NCBI RefSeq assembly: GCF_027063845.1
Contig: NZ_JAMOQU010000103.1
Span: 1-64,000, forward strand
Direction of reading: 5' to 3'
DNA: 64,000 bases
Source of the DNA: Thermococcus sp.
GTDB taxonomy: Archaea > Methanobacteriota_B > Thermococci > Thermococcales > Thermococcaceae
Shown here: in pieces, positions 48,357 through 58,196 of the stretch
How positions within the stretch are numbered: the stretch's first letter is position 1
Layout of the letters: every line of letters starts with the position of its first letter
The notes under the pieces: generated by a model
The model's database searches: none
Told to the model about the DNA's origin: nothing
The model's input: only the letters and a program-made list of their open reading frames with translations
Made by a program: the position numbers and the translations under genes

Positions 48357-51001
48357 AGAGGGTACTCATCTTAATCTTCATTCTCATGGCGTCACTGGCC
48401 CAGCCGATGCCCGCAGTCGCTGATTCTTCGGCCTACCTCGATACCGACGGGGACGGTCTGAGCGACGCCTTTGAGCTGGCCTATAACGAGACCCACTACG
48501 GTATGGTTTACCACCTCAACCCGGCCAACCCAGACAGCGACGGCGACGGCCTCTCCGACGGCTTCGAGCTGAGGTTCGGGAGCAGTCCGTTTCTGAGCGA
48601 CACCGATTTCGATGGCCTGGGCGATGCCATCGAGGCATTCTACGGGACGAACCCGAGGAGTCCAGACACCGACGGCGACCACCTGAGCGACAAGTTCGAG
48701 GTCTACGGCGATTTCGGCGTCAAGTTGCCCCCGTCGGACCCAACTTCCTGGGACACCGACGGAGACGGGATAGACGACTACTTCGAGGTTCAGATGTCCA
48801 CAAGCTGGAACGGAGCAGAGGAGAGACCGTTCTACCTGAATCCCGACTGGGACGGCGACGGAATAGTTGATGGCAACGAGATTCTGCCCTACGATGGCTC
48901 ATATCACCCAACGGTTGACCCTTATTCGGCGAATGAATGGGACGGGGATTCCCACCCAAGCCCCCTACTCAACGGCCAGAAGTTCTACATCTGCTTCACG
49001 AGCCCGGACTGCGACGGGGACGGGCTGAACGACGGGGACGAGCTAAAGGCCGGGGCGAACCCGGTGGAGATAGACTCCGACGATGACGGCCTCTACGACG
49101 GCTGGGAGGTCAGGCTCGGAACTGACCCAACGAAGTCAGATACCGATGGCGACGGGCTGAGCGACTTCAAGGAGGTAATACCCGAGCTCGCGTATTACGC
49201 CTACCACAACGCAACTCCAGCCTGGATCGTTGTAACCGACACACTCGCGTATTACTACAACTGGACACTCGATTACAGCATGACGTTGGGTATGGTCTGC
49301 GCCCAGAACTACGACTACCTGCTCTCCTACTACCCTAAAACAATCATAGGCGATTCCTACTTTGAGTACAATGGGCAGGTGTGCTTCATTAAGCCATTCC
49401 TAGACCCGCGTTCACCCGACACCGATGGGGACGGGCTAAGTGATGGGGAGGAAGTGAACTTTAGGTATATCTATTTCCTCACGAAGAACATTACGGGGCT
49501 GGGTCTCGTTCACCTCAATCCATCAAACCCGGACACCGACGGTGATGGTATTCCCGACTCAGCTGATATCGTCCCAGTGGTTCCAGAGGGGGTTGATGAA
49601 GTTTACAAGTCCTCCGTTGGCTCGCCAAGTGCACAGGACCTCGATGAGGACGGCCTAATCGAGAGCGACTTCTGCGCTTACTACAATGACTGCGATGGGG
49701 ATGGAATAAGCGACAGCGCTGAAGTTACATGGTGGCACACCGACATGAGAAAGCCCGACACCGACAACGATGGACTGACCGACTTCGAGGAGATTTCGAT
49801 AGGGACGAACGCAACGAAACCAGACACCGACGGCGACGGGTTCTCGGACTTCGTGGAGTGGAAGGAAGGAACGAACCCGACCGACTCGTGGTCACATCCA
49901 AAGGAACAGCCCGCTGTAGAGGTGCCTGAATACAAGGAAGTGGAACCCCCGTCTACGGAACCCCCACGGCCGAAAACCAAGCGCACCGTCAAGTTCCTGC
50001 TGAACGGAAAGGAAATAGAGCCCAACAGGTTCATAACGGTGATTCTTGACGGGGACACCGCTGAGTTCAAGGTCGAGGCATCCCCTGTTACGGTTGTCTA
50101 CCCCGATGGAAAAAAGGAAACCCATGGCATTAGCCTCATTGACGCTTATGGCGAGGACGGCGACTACATTGAGGGAAGCAACGGCACTTACACAATAACG
50201 TTCTCAAACCTCACCAAGATAGGATTTTCCTTCGTCTCCTTCTACATCGAGCTGGACTACAGCGACTGGAAGAGGTATTACTACACTTTCAACATCGAGG
50301 CAAAGTACAAGGCCGAGCCACTCGTAAAGCTCCTTAACGCCACGTGGGATGAGAACCTCGACGTTGGAAAGCTGAGGTTTGAGTGTCGCTTCTGCAAAAA
50401 CGTGACGATAACGGTTCCAGGGGCCCTCGTCAACGGGAGGGAGAAGAGGACGATTAACTTCGGAACCACGAGGAGTTTAAGGTTCTTCTACGCGAGAATC
50501 ATACCCCACCGCTACACCGTCCCGGGTGAGAGCGACGTCGGAACCATCTACACGAAGTACGAGGACAGCGTCGAGGTTATGAAGACGGGGAAGGACATCG
50601 GCGTCCTGACCGCGAAGATGGTGGAGGCGAGGAGTGTAGGCTCAAAAATCGTTTACGGCATGGTCGCAACGGCCAAGGGGATAAAGACAATCGTTGGCGG
50701 TGTTGAGGCGTTCATTCCGGAGGACGAGGACGTGCCGGCGGAGGAGGGCATTGACGCGCGCGACTCCAAGAAGTTCTCGAAGGAGGCCTTCAAGAAGGGC
50801 CTGCTCGACTGGGTCAAGGAGAAGCTCGTTGATGCAACCTTCGACTACGTCACCGAAAAGGCCGTCAAGTACGCCGACGCCAAGGAGCTGGAGGCAAGGA
50901 GACACGAAACGACCTACCACGTGACGGTTAAAGCGTGCAACGACTTCGGCTGCAAGGTTTACAGCTTCTCCGTCAGGGGGTATGCATATGAGACCGATTG
51001 A
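48353..51001 (+). CDS. surface operon gene 3: secreted protein with about 15 calcium-binding (TSP3-like) repeats
   Basis: 882 aa. Signal peptide (MKRVLILIFILMASLAQPMPAVA). Residues about 28-500 hold about 15 DxDGDGxxD units of the thrombospondin type 3/EF-hand-like loop (DTDGDGLSDAFE, DSDGDGLSDGFE, DTDFDGLGDAIE, DTDGDGIDDYFE, DCDGDGLNDGDE and so on), each expected to bind Ca2+. About 535-700: beta-sandwich-like region (VKFLLNGKEIEPNRFITVIL). The end (about 745-882) is helical and basic, with paired Cys (CNDFGCKV). No terminal anchor, so attachment through the neighbouring lipoproteins is plausible (inference). Confidence 0.9.
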   Translation: MKRVLILIFILMASLAQPMPAVADSSAYLDTDGDGLSDAFELAYNETHYGMVYHLNPANPDSDGDGLSDGFELRFGSSPFLSDTDFDGLGDAIEAFYGTNPRSPDTDGDHLSDKFEVYGDFGVKLPPSDPTSWDTDGDGIDDYFEVQMSTSWNGAEERPFYLNPDWDGDGIVDGNEILPYDGSYHPTVDPYSANEWDGDSHPSPLLNGQKFYICFTSPDCDGDGLNDGDELKAGANPVEIDSDDDGLYDGWEVRLGTDPTKSDTDGDGLSDFKEVIPELAYYAYHNATPAWIVVTDTLAYYYNWTLDYSMTLGMVCAQNYDYLLSYYPKTIIGDSYFEYNGQVCFIKPFLDPRSPDTDGDGLSDGEEVNFRYIYFLTKNITGLGLVHLNPSNPDTDGDGIPDSADIVPVVPEGVDEVYKSSVGSPSAQDLDEDGLIESDFCAYYNDCDGDGISDSAEVTWWHTDMRKPDTDNDGLTDFEEISIGTNATKPDTDGDGFSDFVEWKEGTNPTDSWSHPKEQPAVEVPEYKEVEPPSTEPPRPKTKRTVKFLLNGKEIEPNRFITVILDGDTAEFKVEASPVTVVYPDGKKETHGISLIDAYGEDGDYIEGSNGTYTITFSNLTKIGFSFVSFYIELDYSDWKRYYYTFNIEAKYKAEPLVKLLNATWDENLDVGKLRFECRFCKNVTITVPGALVNGREKRTINFGTTRSLRFFYARIIPHRYTVPGESDVGTIYTKYEDSVEVMKTGKDIGVLTAKMVEARSVGSKIVYGMVATAKGIKTIVGGVEAFIPEDEDVPAEEGIDARDSKKFSKEAFKKGLLDWVKEKLVDATFDYVTEKAVKYADAKELEARRHETTYHVTVKACNDFGCKVYSFSVRGYAYETD

Positions 51002-51018
51002 GCTTTCTTTTCTTTTTG
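51002..51018 (+). terminator. T-rich tract after calcium-repeat gene
   Basis: CTTTCTTTTCTTTTTG directly after the stop. It may partly terminate transcription between operon genes 3 and 4; an SD and start follow within 27 bases, so read-through is likely. Confidence 0.35.
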
Positions 51019-51043
51019 CCCCTCTGAGGGGAGGTGATGGAGG

Positions 51044-53596
51044 ATGAGAAAAGCCCTAATCGCCCTGTTAATAATAGGAGTGATGTTTGTTGGAGGATGT
51101 ATAGGCGGAACGAGCGAGAAGTCCACCGGGGGAGGGCAAACTGGAACTTCCCCGCAAACAACGGCCGGAGGAAATCAAGGTACATCGGGAGGAACTGGAG
51201 GAACATCAACAGAGGAGAAAATCAGCAACCTCGAAGAAATCGGCCAGAGGGGACACGTTGAGCTATTCAACGAGAACGACCTCAAGGGGATAAAGGTTCA
51301 CGTTGACGGCTCTTCATGGGTGAGCAACGGCAACGCCTACAACACGCTCTTTGACTACGCCCCAATGTTCTACTCGGGAGGGAACCTTTACATTTACCAG
51401 TACGCAGACGAAAGCTTTTCGCAGGTGTACACGGACGGCACCTTAGAGGTCTACCCCTTCATCGTGCTCAAGATGCCAGTCAACGGGGTGGAGTTCACCT
51501 TCGCCGGCCCGCGGGACTCAATACTGGCCGTTGGCGCCGACGGAAAGCTCTACCTCATCGTGTACGACCTGGACGAGAGGAAAAACTGGCCGAGCGACGA
51601 TGACAGGAAGGCCGTCTACTTCTACAAGACCAAACGGGTCGAGAGCTGGGATTTGAACGTTAAACACGTGGCGGCGGGTTCCGAAAAGGACGATGAGTAC
51701 GTCTACTACGTCGCATGGAACGGCAACGAGGTTTACGTAATCGGCTGGTCTTCGGAAGACCTGTTCGATTATACGAAGGGAGAAGGTCAGAAAGCCGAAG
51801 CCAAAAGGTTCTCCTTTGACAACGTAAGGGACGTGCTGATTGGAAAGCAGGGCATCTACGTCCTGGGTGGCGGAAAGCTCTACGTCATAAACACCGTTGA
51901 TGGCCCGGAGGGAGTTAAGGTCTCAGCGGAAGTTAACGTCGGTGAAAACGCCCAGCTATCGCTTGATGAGGGAGGTGACTACGACCTTGTTTCGGTCTAC
52001 GACGGGAAGACCCTCAAGCTGATGGTCTTCGAGGACGGAAAACTCGACGATGATTATCAGGCTGAGATTAAGCTCGAAGGGTACGAGAGCGTTTACGTCT
52101 ACCTCCCGAGCAGTGGGGTTGAATTCGTGGCGCTGAAAGGGAACAGGGCTTACTTCTATACCTTCAACTTCGGTGATTTCACTACGACTCTGCTCGGGCA
52201 CCTCGACCTCCCAGTCAAGCCGGTGTGGGCCTCCGGTCACATTGACGGCTGGGACGTGGGGGTCATAACCTTCTGGGGCGACGATGGGAAGTACTACAGG
52301 CTGTTCGAGGTTCTAAAGACGAGCGAGGGTGAATCTCAGAGTGGTGAATCCGGAGGTACGGCCGGAGAGTCAGGGGGCTCAGGAACTTCATCCGGAACTT
52401 CAGGAGAATCAGGGGGGAGCACTTCAACAGGAACTTCGGAAAGCGGGCAGGGAACAGAGGCTTCTTTTGAAGACCAGCTCAAGCACTTCCTTGAAAACGC
52501 CTACACGGTGGAAGGGCTCGTTTACGCCAAAGAGGGCTACAGCTACAGGGGAATAAAAATAAGCCCAAGGATAGGCAGGCTCTACTACTTCCCGTACGGC
52601 TATGAAAACACCTTATTCCTCCTTGACGGTGATAAGGTTATCCGGATAGTCCCCTGGGACCAGGACTTTTTCGACGGGAAAACGGATAACCCCAACATAG
52701 ACCCGCACGATACCGGGAGTGTGAGGATAACCCTCCTCCCCGCAAAGGCTAAACTCTACTACGCGATACCGAACGGAGACTACGCGGTTATGGTTGACGA
52801 GAACGGAAAGCTCCATATACTCGTCGGACTTGACTGGCATCCCGGGGAAGATATTGGCTGGTGGACCTTCAAGAGCGACGTCGTTTACGACTTTGACGCG
52901 GAAGGAGCTTCCATAAGCAAATACTACGACTATGCGTACATAGTCTGGAAGAACAATGAGCTCAGAATTTACATCTATGACTCCGATACCCACTACAAGA
53001 TGTGGGACGAAGGCGCGAACATAACGGTCGAGCCAAGGGTTTACACACTACCTGAGAATATCAGAGAGGTCAATCCATACTTACCATATGACTTCATCGT
53101 CGTTCTAACGGAGGGAGGAACGTACCTCATTCCAGATCCCCTCGGGCACTACAGTGAAGACACCAACGTTTACAGGATAGACGACCGCGTGGATTTAATC
53201 GGGGCTTATGGATACTGGTATCTGGACGAACTGCTCGCATACTCAAACGGCAAGCTCTACGGCCTCGCGGTTGATTACTCAAGCGACAAGAGGACAGTAA
53301 GCGTTGAGAAGGGACCCTACGTTTCCATATCAAACGTCGTTGGCCTCTACGGGGACTACGGTAGTGAAGAATTCATAGCACTGTCCCTCAGCGATGGAAC
53401 GTTCCTGGTTTACCAGCACGCTTGGAACGGCCAGAAACAGACCTATGAGTTCGCCCTCAGGAAGACGTTCTACCTCCCGGCACCGCTCGTGAAGTTCACC
53501 TTCGACTACAGGCCGGAATGGGACTGGATTAAGGTTCTTGGCCTGGGAGCTGATGGCTCCTTCTACAACTTCGAAATACAAGGAGGTGGTAGCTGA
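51044..53596 (+). CDS. surface operon gene 4: large lipoprotein with propeller-like repeats
   Basis: 850 aa. Lipobox signal LLIIGVMFVGGC (Cys19), then a Gly/Thr/Ser-rich linker. Two large beta-rich halves (about 75-430 and 480-850) are separated by a Gly/Ser linker of about 50 residues. Both halves are rich in Tyr/Asp/Trp and repeated short units such as GNLYIYQYAD, DGKLYLIVYD, NGNEVYVIGW, ENGKLHILVG and NGKLYGLAVD, typical of beta-propeller blades. No catalytic residues identified. SD GGAGGTGATGGAGG precedes ATG 51044. TGATG overlap with the next gene. Confidence 0.85.
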   Translation: MRKALIALLIIGVMFVGGCIGGTSEKSTGGGQTGTSPQTTAGGNQGTSGGTGGTSTEEKISNLEEIGQRGHVELFNENDLKGIKVHVDGSSWVSNGNAYNTLFDYAPMFYSGGNLYIYQYADESFSQVYTDGTLEVYPFIVLKMPVNGVEFTFAGPRDSILAVGADGKLYLIVYDLDERKNWPSDDDRKAVYFYKTKRVESWDLNVKHVAAGSEKDDEYVYYVAWNGNEVYVIGWSSEDLFDYTKGEGQKAEAKRFSFDNVRDVLIGKQGIYVLGGGKLYVINTVDGPEGVKVSAEVNVGENAQLSLDEGGDYDLVSVYDGKTLKLMVFEDGKLDDDYQAEIKLEGYESVYVYLPSSGVEFVALKGNRAYFYTFNFGDFTTTLLGHLDLPVKPVWASGHIDGWDVGVITFWGDDGKYYRLFEVLKTSEGESQSGESGGTAGESGGSGTSSGTSGESGGSTSTGTSESGQGTEASFEDQLKHFLENAYTVEGLVYAKEGYSYRGIKISPRIGRLYYFPYGYENTLFLLDGDKVIRIVPWDQDFFDGKTDNPNIDPHDTGSVRITLLPAKAKLYYAIPNGDYAVMVDENGKLHILVGLDWHPGEDIGWWTFKSDVVYDFDAEGASISKYYDYAYIVWKNNELRIYIYDSDTHYKMWDEGANITVEPRVYTLPENIREVNPYLPYDFIVVLTEGGTYLIPDPLGHYSEDTNVYRIDDRVDLIGAYGYWYLDELLAYSNGKLYGLAVDYSSDKRTVSVEKGPYVSISNVVGLYGDYGSEEFIALSLSDGTFLVYQHAWNGQKQTYEFALRKTFYLPAPLVKFTFDYRPEWDWIKVLGLGADGSFYNFEIQGGGS

Positions 53597-54093
53597 TGGA
53601 AGCGCAACTCATAGTCCCTGTGCAGGAGATAGCAAGGGGAAAGCCCAAGTTCGGAATATGGGCGGTAGTAGGGGACAAGGTCTACTACATCAGGATGAAG
53701 GAAGGGACGTGGGGCGACGCCCTCAAAAGGGGCCTGATGTACGGGGGAGTGTACATCTCAACCTACACCGCCGCCAAAGCAAGGGAAGAATACGAAGAGG
53801 CCGTCAGGAACTATCTCTCCTCCCTTGAGCTTCCCCCAAACTTCGTGGAGCACATAGACGACTACGCTAGGGAGAGCGATAGAAGCTTTGTGGCAAGAGT
53901 TGAAGAGACCTCAGTAAAACGCGGAAAAGGGTTCCTCGGCAACGAGGCCAACGGCCAGACCCCGGTCGAGCTTAAAGCTCCCAACGGCTCAGTGAAGTTC
54001 TACGTCGCCACGGAAACGTTTGAGAAAATAAAACCAACGCTCCAGGCAATACCTTTCAAGGAGTACAAGGAGGCAAGGATTTGGATTTTTTAA
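53596..54093 (+). CDS. surface operon gene 5: soluble hypothetical protein, 165 aa
   Basis: Starts inside the stop of the lipoprotein gene (TGATG, 53594-53598) with GGAGGTGG upstream, so translation is coupled. No signal peptide: MEAQLIVPVQEIARGKPKFG. Alpha/beta protein with YISTYTAAKAREEYEEAVRN near residue 54 and a C-terminal KEYKEARIWIF. Unrecognised. Like gene 1 it is cytoplasmic, so the operon has soluble proteins at both ends and exported ones between. Confidence 0.8.
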   Translation: MEAQLIVPVQEIARGKPKFGIWAVVGDKVYYIRMKEGTWGDALKRGLMYGGVYISTYTAAKAREEYEEAVRNYLSSLELPPNFVEHIDDYARESDRSFVARVEETSVKRGKGFLGNEANGQTPVELKAPNGSVKFYVATETFEKIKPTLQAIPFKEYKEARIWIF

Positions 54094-54115
54094 ACGTTCT
54101 TCTCCTTCTTTATAA

Positions 54116-54198
54116 TTTTTAAACCCCTCAATTGCCCGTCAGAATTGTCCGGCAGGAGTTTTTATGGGCAAAGGTTTTTAAATCCCTCCTCAATTCCC
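54116..54198 (+). promoter_or_regulatory. duplicated promoter upstream of rps15
   Basis: TTTTTAAACCCCTCAATT... (from 54116) and TTTTTAAATCCCTCCTCAAT... (from 54175) are near copies 59 bases apart, each with a box A. The second predicts a start near 54206 and a leader of about 43 bases. A third T/A-rich element (about 54158-54164) lies between them. Confidence 0.5.
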
Positions 54199-54208
54199 AA
54201 CGCGAAGG

Positions 54209-54232
54209 GGCGGCTGGCGGGAGCTGGCCGTC
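54209..54232 (+). promoter_or_regulatory. stem-loop in the rps15 mRNA leader
   Basis: CGGCTGGC (54211-54218) pairs with GCTGGCCG (54223-54230) over eight positions (two wobbles), closed by the GNRA-type loop GGGA; two more pairs extend it to 54209/54232. It lies just before the SD GGGAGGTGG. Candidate autoregulatory site for S15. Confidence 0.5.
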
Positions 54233-54248
54233 ACCGGGAGGTGGTTGT

Positions 54249-54704
54249 ATGGCAAGGATGCACGCGAGAAAGAGGGGTAAGTCAGGCTCAAAGAAGCCTC
54301 CGAGGACCGCTCCGCCGACCTGGGTGGAGTACACCGCTGAAGAGGTTGAAGCTCTCGTTGTCAAGCTCAGGAAGGAAGGCTACAGCACTGCTATGATAGG
54401 AACGATTCTCCGCGACCAGTACGGCATACCGAGCGTCAAGCTCGTCACCGGCAAGAAGATAACCAAGATTCTCGAGGAGAACGGCCTCGCGCCCGAGATT
54501 CCCGAGGACCTGATGTTCCTCATCAGGCGCGCGGTCAACCTCAGAAAGCACCTCGAACAGCATCCGAAGGACAAGCACTCAAGGCGCGGTCTTCAGCTCA
54601 TCGAGAGCAAGATTAGGCGCCTCGTCAAGTACTACAGGAGAACCGGGAAGCTTCCGGCGAAGTGGCGCTACGACCCGGAGCAGGCAAAGCTCCTCGTTCG
54701 CTGA
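54249..54704 (+). CDS. rps15: 30S ribosomal protein S15
   Basis: 151 aa, archaeal/eukaryotic S13e-type protein. N-terminal [17 protein letters not shown] extension, then [19 protein letters not shown], the S15 helix bundle [20 protein letters not shown] and [18 protein letters not shown] with [23 protein letters not shown] 54249 is preceded by GGGAGGTGG; an in-frame upstream ATG lies before the leader hairpin and is not used. Confidence 0.97.
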   Translation: MARMHARKRGKSGSKKPPRTAPPTWVEYTAEEVEALVVKLRKEGYSTAMIGTILRDQYGIPSVKLVTGKKITKILEENGLAPEIPEDLMFLIRRAVNLRKHLEQHPKDKHSRRGLQLIESKIRRLVKYYRRTGKLPAKWRYDPEQAKLLVR

Positions 54705-54735
54705 CCCTCTCCTTCTTCTTCCTTGGTGATGCCCC

Positions 54736-56154
54736 GTGGACAGGGAAGCCTTTCTGGAGAGGGTTCGCGAGGGAGCCGAGCTTATTAAGATGCACATCGA
54801 GTTATGTCACACCATAAGGCTAATCTCGCACCGCGACGCGGACGGGATTACCGCCGGTGCTATTCTGGCCAAAGCGGTAGCAAGGGAAGGCGGAAGTTTT
54901 CAGCTCAGCATCGTCAAGCAGGTCAGTGAAGAACTCATTGACGAGCTCGCGCGGGAGAACAGGGAGATATACGTCTTCAGCGACCTCGGAAGCGGTTCAA
55001 TTGAGCTGATTCAGAAAAAGCTCGACTTTGCGACCGTCGTCGTTGCCGACCATCACCCGCCGGAGGGCGACTTTTCGAGCGAGTCCAAGGTCCTTGTAAA
55101 CCCGGTTCCCTTCGGGGCCAACAGCGTCCGCGATTTGAGCGGTTCCGGCGTCGCCTACTTCGTCGCGAGGGAGATGAACGAGAAGAACAGGGATTTGGCC
55201 TACATTGCGACCGTTGGCGCGGTCGGCGACATGCAGGAGATAGACGGCACCTTCCACGGCCTCAACCTCGAAATCCTCGAGGACGGCAAGAAGCTTGGAA
55301 TCCTTGAGGTCAGGAAGGAGTTGAGGCTCTTCGGCAGGGAGAGCAGACCGCTCTACCAGATGCTGGCCTACGCGACCAATCCAGAGATACCAGAGATTAC
55401 CGGCGACGAGAGGAAGGCAATAGAGTGGCTCCGCGCGAGGGGCTTCGACCCAGAAGTCCACTACTGGCAGCTCCGCGAGGAAGAAAAGCGGAAGCTCCAC
55501 GAAGCGCTTCTCGTTCACATGATAAAGCACTCCGCGCCGAAAGAAGCTATAGACAGGCTCATAGGCGACGTTGTCGTCAGCCCGCTCTATCCTGAGGGCG
55601 ATGTCAGGCACGAGGCGAGGGAATTCGCGACGCTCCTCAACGCGACCGGTCGCTTGAACGCGGGAACGCTCGGAGTGGCAATATGCCTCGGCGATGAGGA
55701 TGCCTACAAGAAGGCCCGGAAGATGCTCGAGGACTACAAAAGGGAGCAGATAGAGGCAAGGAAGTTCCTGATTCAGAACTGGAGCATGGCCGAGGAAGGC
55801 GAGCACGCCTACGTCTTCTACGCAGGCAAGAACATAAGAGACACGCTCGTGGGCATAGTGGCTAACATGGCCATCAACGCTGGCCTGGCCAATCCCGAGA
55901 AGCCCGTCGTCGTCATAGCGGACAGTGAGGAAGATGAGAACCTCGTTAAGGCCTCCGCCAGAACGACCGAGAAGGCCCTGAAGAAGGGCTACCACCTCGG
56001 TGAGGCCCTGAAGGAGGTCGCCGAGAAGCTCGGTGGTGAAGGCGGTGGCCACGCTATCGCTGCGGGCATAAGGTTCCCCAAGGGCAGGATAGACGAGTTC
56101 ATAAAGCTGTTCAATGAGGCACTGGCGAAGCAGGTGAAGAGCAATGAGGATTGA
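54736..56154 (+). CDS. RecJ-like DHH exonuclease (GINS-associated nuclease, GAN)
   Basis: 472 aa. DHH phosphoesterase motifs: [14 protein letters not shown] (motif I, near residue 32), [16 protein letters not shown] (DHH, near 98) and [10 protein letters not shown]-terminal DHHA1 domain with [16 protein letters not shown] (near 435). In Thermococcus this protein (GAN) binds the GINS complex of the replicative helicase and degrades ssDNA 5' to 3'. GTG 54736 with GGTGAT at 54725-54730. Overlaps pcc1 by 11 bases; placed between ribosomal genes as in other archaea. Confidence 0.95.
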   Translation: MDREAFLERVREGAELIKMHIELCHTIRLISHRDADGITAGAILAKAVAREGGSFQLSIVKQVSEELIDELARENREIYVFSDLGSGSIELIQKKLDFATVVVADHHPPEGDFSSESKVLVNPVPFGANSVRDLSGSGVAYFVAREMNEKNRDLAYIATVGAVGDMQEIDGTFHGLNLEILEDGKKLGILEVRKELRLFGRESRPLYQMLAYATNPEIPEITGDERKAIEWLRARGFDPEVHYWQLREEEKRKLHEALLVHMIKHSAPKEAIDRLIGDVVVSPLYPEGDVRHEAREFATLLNATGRLNAGTLGVAICLGDEDAYKKARKMLEDYKREQIEARKFLIQNWSMAEEGEHAYVFYAGKNIRDTLVGIVANMAINAGLANPEKPVVVIADSEEDENLVKASARTTEKALKKGYHLGEALKEVAEKLGGEGGGHAIAAGIRFPKGRIDEFIKLFNEALAKQVKSNED

Positions 56155-56404
56155 TGCGAACGTTGAGATACGGTGGCACTACGGTGATGAGCTCAGGGCT
56201 AAAGCAATAGCCGAGGCGATAGAGGTTGACAACGAGGCCATGCCCGGTCAGCTAAAGAAAAGTTTAAATGTGCGAACCCGATGGGTTGATGGAGACGTCA
56301 TAACAAAGGTTAAATACTCGGGTGAGATTGAGACACTCATCAAAGCGCTCGATGATTTGGTGTTTTCGGTCAAGGTCGCCGAGGAAATGACCGAAAAGGT
56401 GTGA
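56144..56404 (+). CDS. pcc1: KEOPS complex subunit Pcc1
   Basis: 86 aa. Small alpha/beta protein with the Pcc1 pattern: [18 protein letters not shown] followed by strands and [19 protein letters not shown]. Pcc1 is the dimerisation subunit of KEOPS, which makes t6A in tRNA with Kae1 and Bud32. Starts 11 bases inside GAN; S3Ae follows after 15 bases. Confidence 0.88.
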   Translation: MRIDANVEIRWHYGDELRAKAIAEAIEVDNEAMPGQLKKSLNVRTRWVDGDVITKVKYSGEIETLIKALDDLVFSVKVAEEMTEKV

Positions 56405-56419
56405 ATTGGAGGTGTTAAG

Positions 56420-57022
56420 ATGGCAAGGGGTAACCCAAGGCGTAGGGCAGCCGCTACCAAGGATAAGTGGAAGATGAAAGAGTGGTTCGTGATTTACGCT
56501 CCGGAGTTCTTCGGAAGCAAGGAGATTGGCCTCACCCCGGCCGACGAGCCGGAGAAGGTCATTGGAAGGGTTATCGAGACGACCCTTAGGGACCTCACCG
56601 GCGACTTCACCAAGAGCCACGTCAAGCTCTACTTCCAGGTTTACGACGTAAAGGGCCAGAACGCGTACACCAAGTTCAAGGGCCACACCCTCGCGAGGAG
56701 CTACATCCGCTCGCTCGTCAGGAGAAGGACCACTCGCGTTGACGGAATCTTCAACATCACCACCAAGGACGGCTACAAGCTCCGCGTTATGGGCATGGTC
56801 ATAGCCTACAGGCGCATTCAGACCAGCCAGGAGAGGGCCATAAGAAAGATAATGCAGGACATCATCTACAAGAAGGCCGAGGAGCTCAACTTCGCCGACT
56901 TTGTTCTCCAGTCCGTCAACGGCCAGATTGCCCAGGAGATTGCCAAGGAAGCGAGGAAGATATACCCGATTAAGCGCGCTGAGATTAGGAAGATTAAAGT
57001 CCTCGCCGAGCCGGAGGCCTGA
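56420..57022 (+). CDS. rps3ae: 30S ribosomal protein S3Ae
   Basis: 200 aa, archaeal S3Ae/S1e. [80 protein letters not shown] and C-terminal [29 protein letters not shown] at 56408-56414. Last gene of the S15-GAN-Pcc1-S3Ae series; downstream T-rich TCTTTT (about 57049) may terminate. Confidence 0.97.
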   Translation: MARGNPRRRAAATKDKWKMKEWFVIYAPEFFGSKEIGLTPADEPEKVIGRVIETTLRDLTGDFTKSHVKLYFQVYDVKGQNAYTKFKGHTLARSYIRSLVRRRTTRVDGIFNITTKDGYKLRVMGMVIAYRRIQTSQERAIRKIMQDIIYKKAEELNFADFVLQSVNGQIAQEIAKEARKIYPIKRAEIRKIKVLAEPEA

Positions 57023-57127
57023 TGGCCTCCTGAAAAATCTCTTTTAATACACCCATCGCGTTCTCTAACGCGTTTCTGAACGACTAACCTTTTTAAAAGC
57101 CCTTCCAACTCCAGAGGGGTGAGAAGG

Positions 57128-58180
57128 ATGAAGTTCCTTGTCAAGACCCAGCGCGACATGGAGGCCGTTGCCGGCAACTACATCAGGGAGGCAATTCCAG
57201 AGGCAGAGGTCTGGATTGCTCCGATGGGGTACACGGGATTGGTTCTGGTCGAAGCCGACGAAAAGGCCCTTGAAAAGCTCCTTGAGATTCCCGAGGTCGA
57301 GAGGGTGATTCCGGTTCTGGTCGAGACTGAGGCCGACCTCGATAAGATAGCCGAGAGTGCCGAGAAAATTGCGCACCTCATCGGCGAGAACGAGACCTAC
57401 GCCGTCAAAACCAAGAGGCGCGGGAAGCACGACTTCTCGAGCATAGATGTGAACCGGGTTCTCGGGGCCAAAATCAAGGAGCTCACCAACGCCGACGTGA
57501 ACCTCAGCTGGCCTGACAAGGTCGTCCAGGTCGAGATAATAGGTGACAGAGCCTACATCTCCGTCCTTCCGGGAGAGGAGTACAGGAAGTACACCCCAGA
57601 CAAGATTGACGCGAGGAAGCTCTTCAGGAAGCTGACGATAGTCCAGATGCCCTACTGGGGCGATTATAAAGCCTGCAGGAAGTTCGGTGAGAAGATTGGC
57701 AGAGCGGCACAGGCCTTCGAGGTCAAGGAGCTCATAATAGCACCCAAGGAGAAGATGGACGCCTTTGAGCTGATGGAGTTCCTGAGGGGCGTCAAGGCAG
57801 GCCAGGAGAGCCGTTACAAGATACAGCGCGAGGCCTATCCCTGGAAGGTGGAGAAGGTTCCCGTCTCGCTCTGGGACCTCTACCAGGTGATTCGCGACAA
57901 AAGGAGGAACAAGAGACTGCTCATAATCACCGACCCCAAGGGGCCAACCCTGGCCGAGGTCAAGGATAAGCTCGCCAGGGACATGCACCACGCGAGGGAG
58001 GTGGTAGTCTTCATCGGCTCGCGCGAGGGAATCCCGCGTGGTCTGTTCCGCTTCGCAGATTACGTCGTTGACTTGGCCCCGTACATGACCTTTGCCACCG
58101 AGCACGGCATTCCAGCGACGCTCGTTTCCCTCTGGGAAGTTTACGAAGAGTTCCTGAGGGAAAACGAGAAGGGGGAGTGA
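57128..58180 (+). CDS. THUMP/SPOUT-domain RNA methyltransferase-like protein
   Basis: 350 aa. N-terminal THUMP-like region (KFLVKTQRDMEAVAGNYIRE; LVETEADLDKIAESAEKIAH; ETYAVKTKRRGKHDFSSIDV; VQVEIIGDRAYISVLPGEE) to about residue 150, then a SPOUT-like C-terminal domain with FIGSREGIPRGLFRFADYVV (near 295) and ATEHGIPATLVSLWEVYEEF at the end. COG1818-type archaeal protein; the modified RNA position is unknown. ATG 57128 follows GGGGTGAG; box A CTTTTTAAAAG at about 57088-57098. Confidence 0.88.
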   Translation: MKFLVKTQRDMEAVAGNYIREAIPEAEVWIAPMGYTGLVLVEADEKALEKLLEIPEVERVIPVLVETEADLDKIAESAEKIAHLIGENETYAVKTKRRGKHDFSSIDVNRVLGAKIKELTNADVNLSWPDKVVQVEIIGDRAYISVLPGEEYRKYTPDKIDARKLFRKLTIVQMPYWGDYKACRKFGEKIGRAAQAFEVKELIIAPKEKMDAFELMEFLRGVKAGQESRYKIQREAYPWKVEKVPVSLWDLYQVIRDKRRNKRLLIITDPKGPTLAEVKDKLARDMHHAREVVVFIGSREGIPRGLFRFADYVVDLAPYMTFATEHGIPATLVSLWEVYEEFLRENEKGE

Positions 58181-58196
58181 CCCATTTCCTTTTTCT
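58181..58196 (+). terminator. T-rich terminator after SPOUT gene
   Basis: ATTTCCTTTTTC after the stop (T5 at 58190-58194), bordering the C/D RNA gene on the other strand. Confidence 0.4.

Noticed and set aside
54132-54248. 39-codon N-terminal extension of S15
   Set aside because: It crosses a box A and the leader hairpin; the family start is at 54249.
54997-56052. 351-codon frame antisense to the GAN nuclease gene
   Set aside because: Shadow frame caused by G/C-rich third positions; no SD, no family features.
57065-58105. 346-codon frame antisense to the SPOUT gene
   Set aside because: Shadow of a well supported gene with conserved domains on the other strand.
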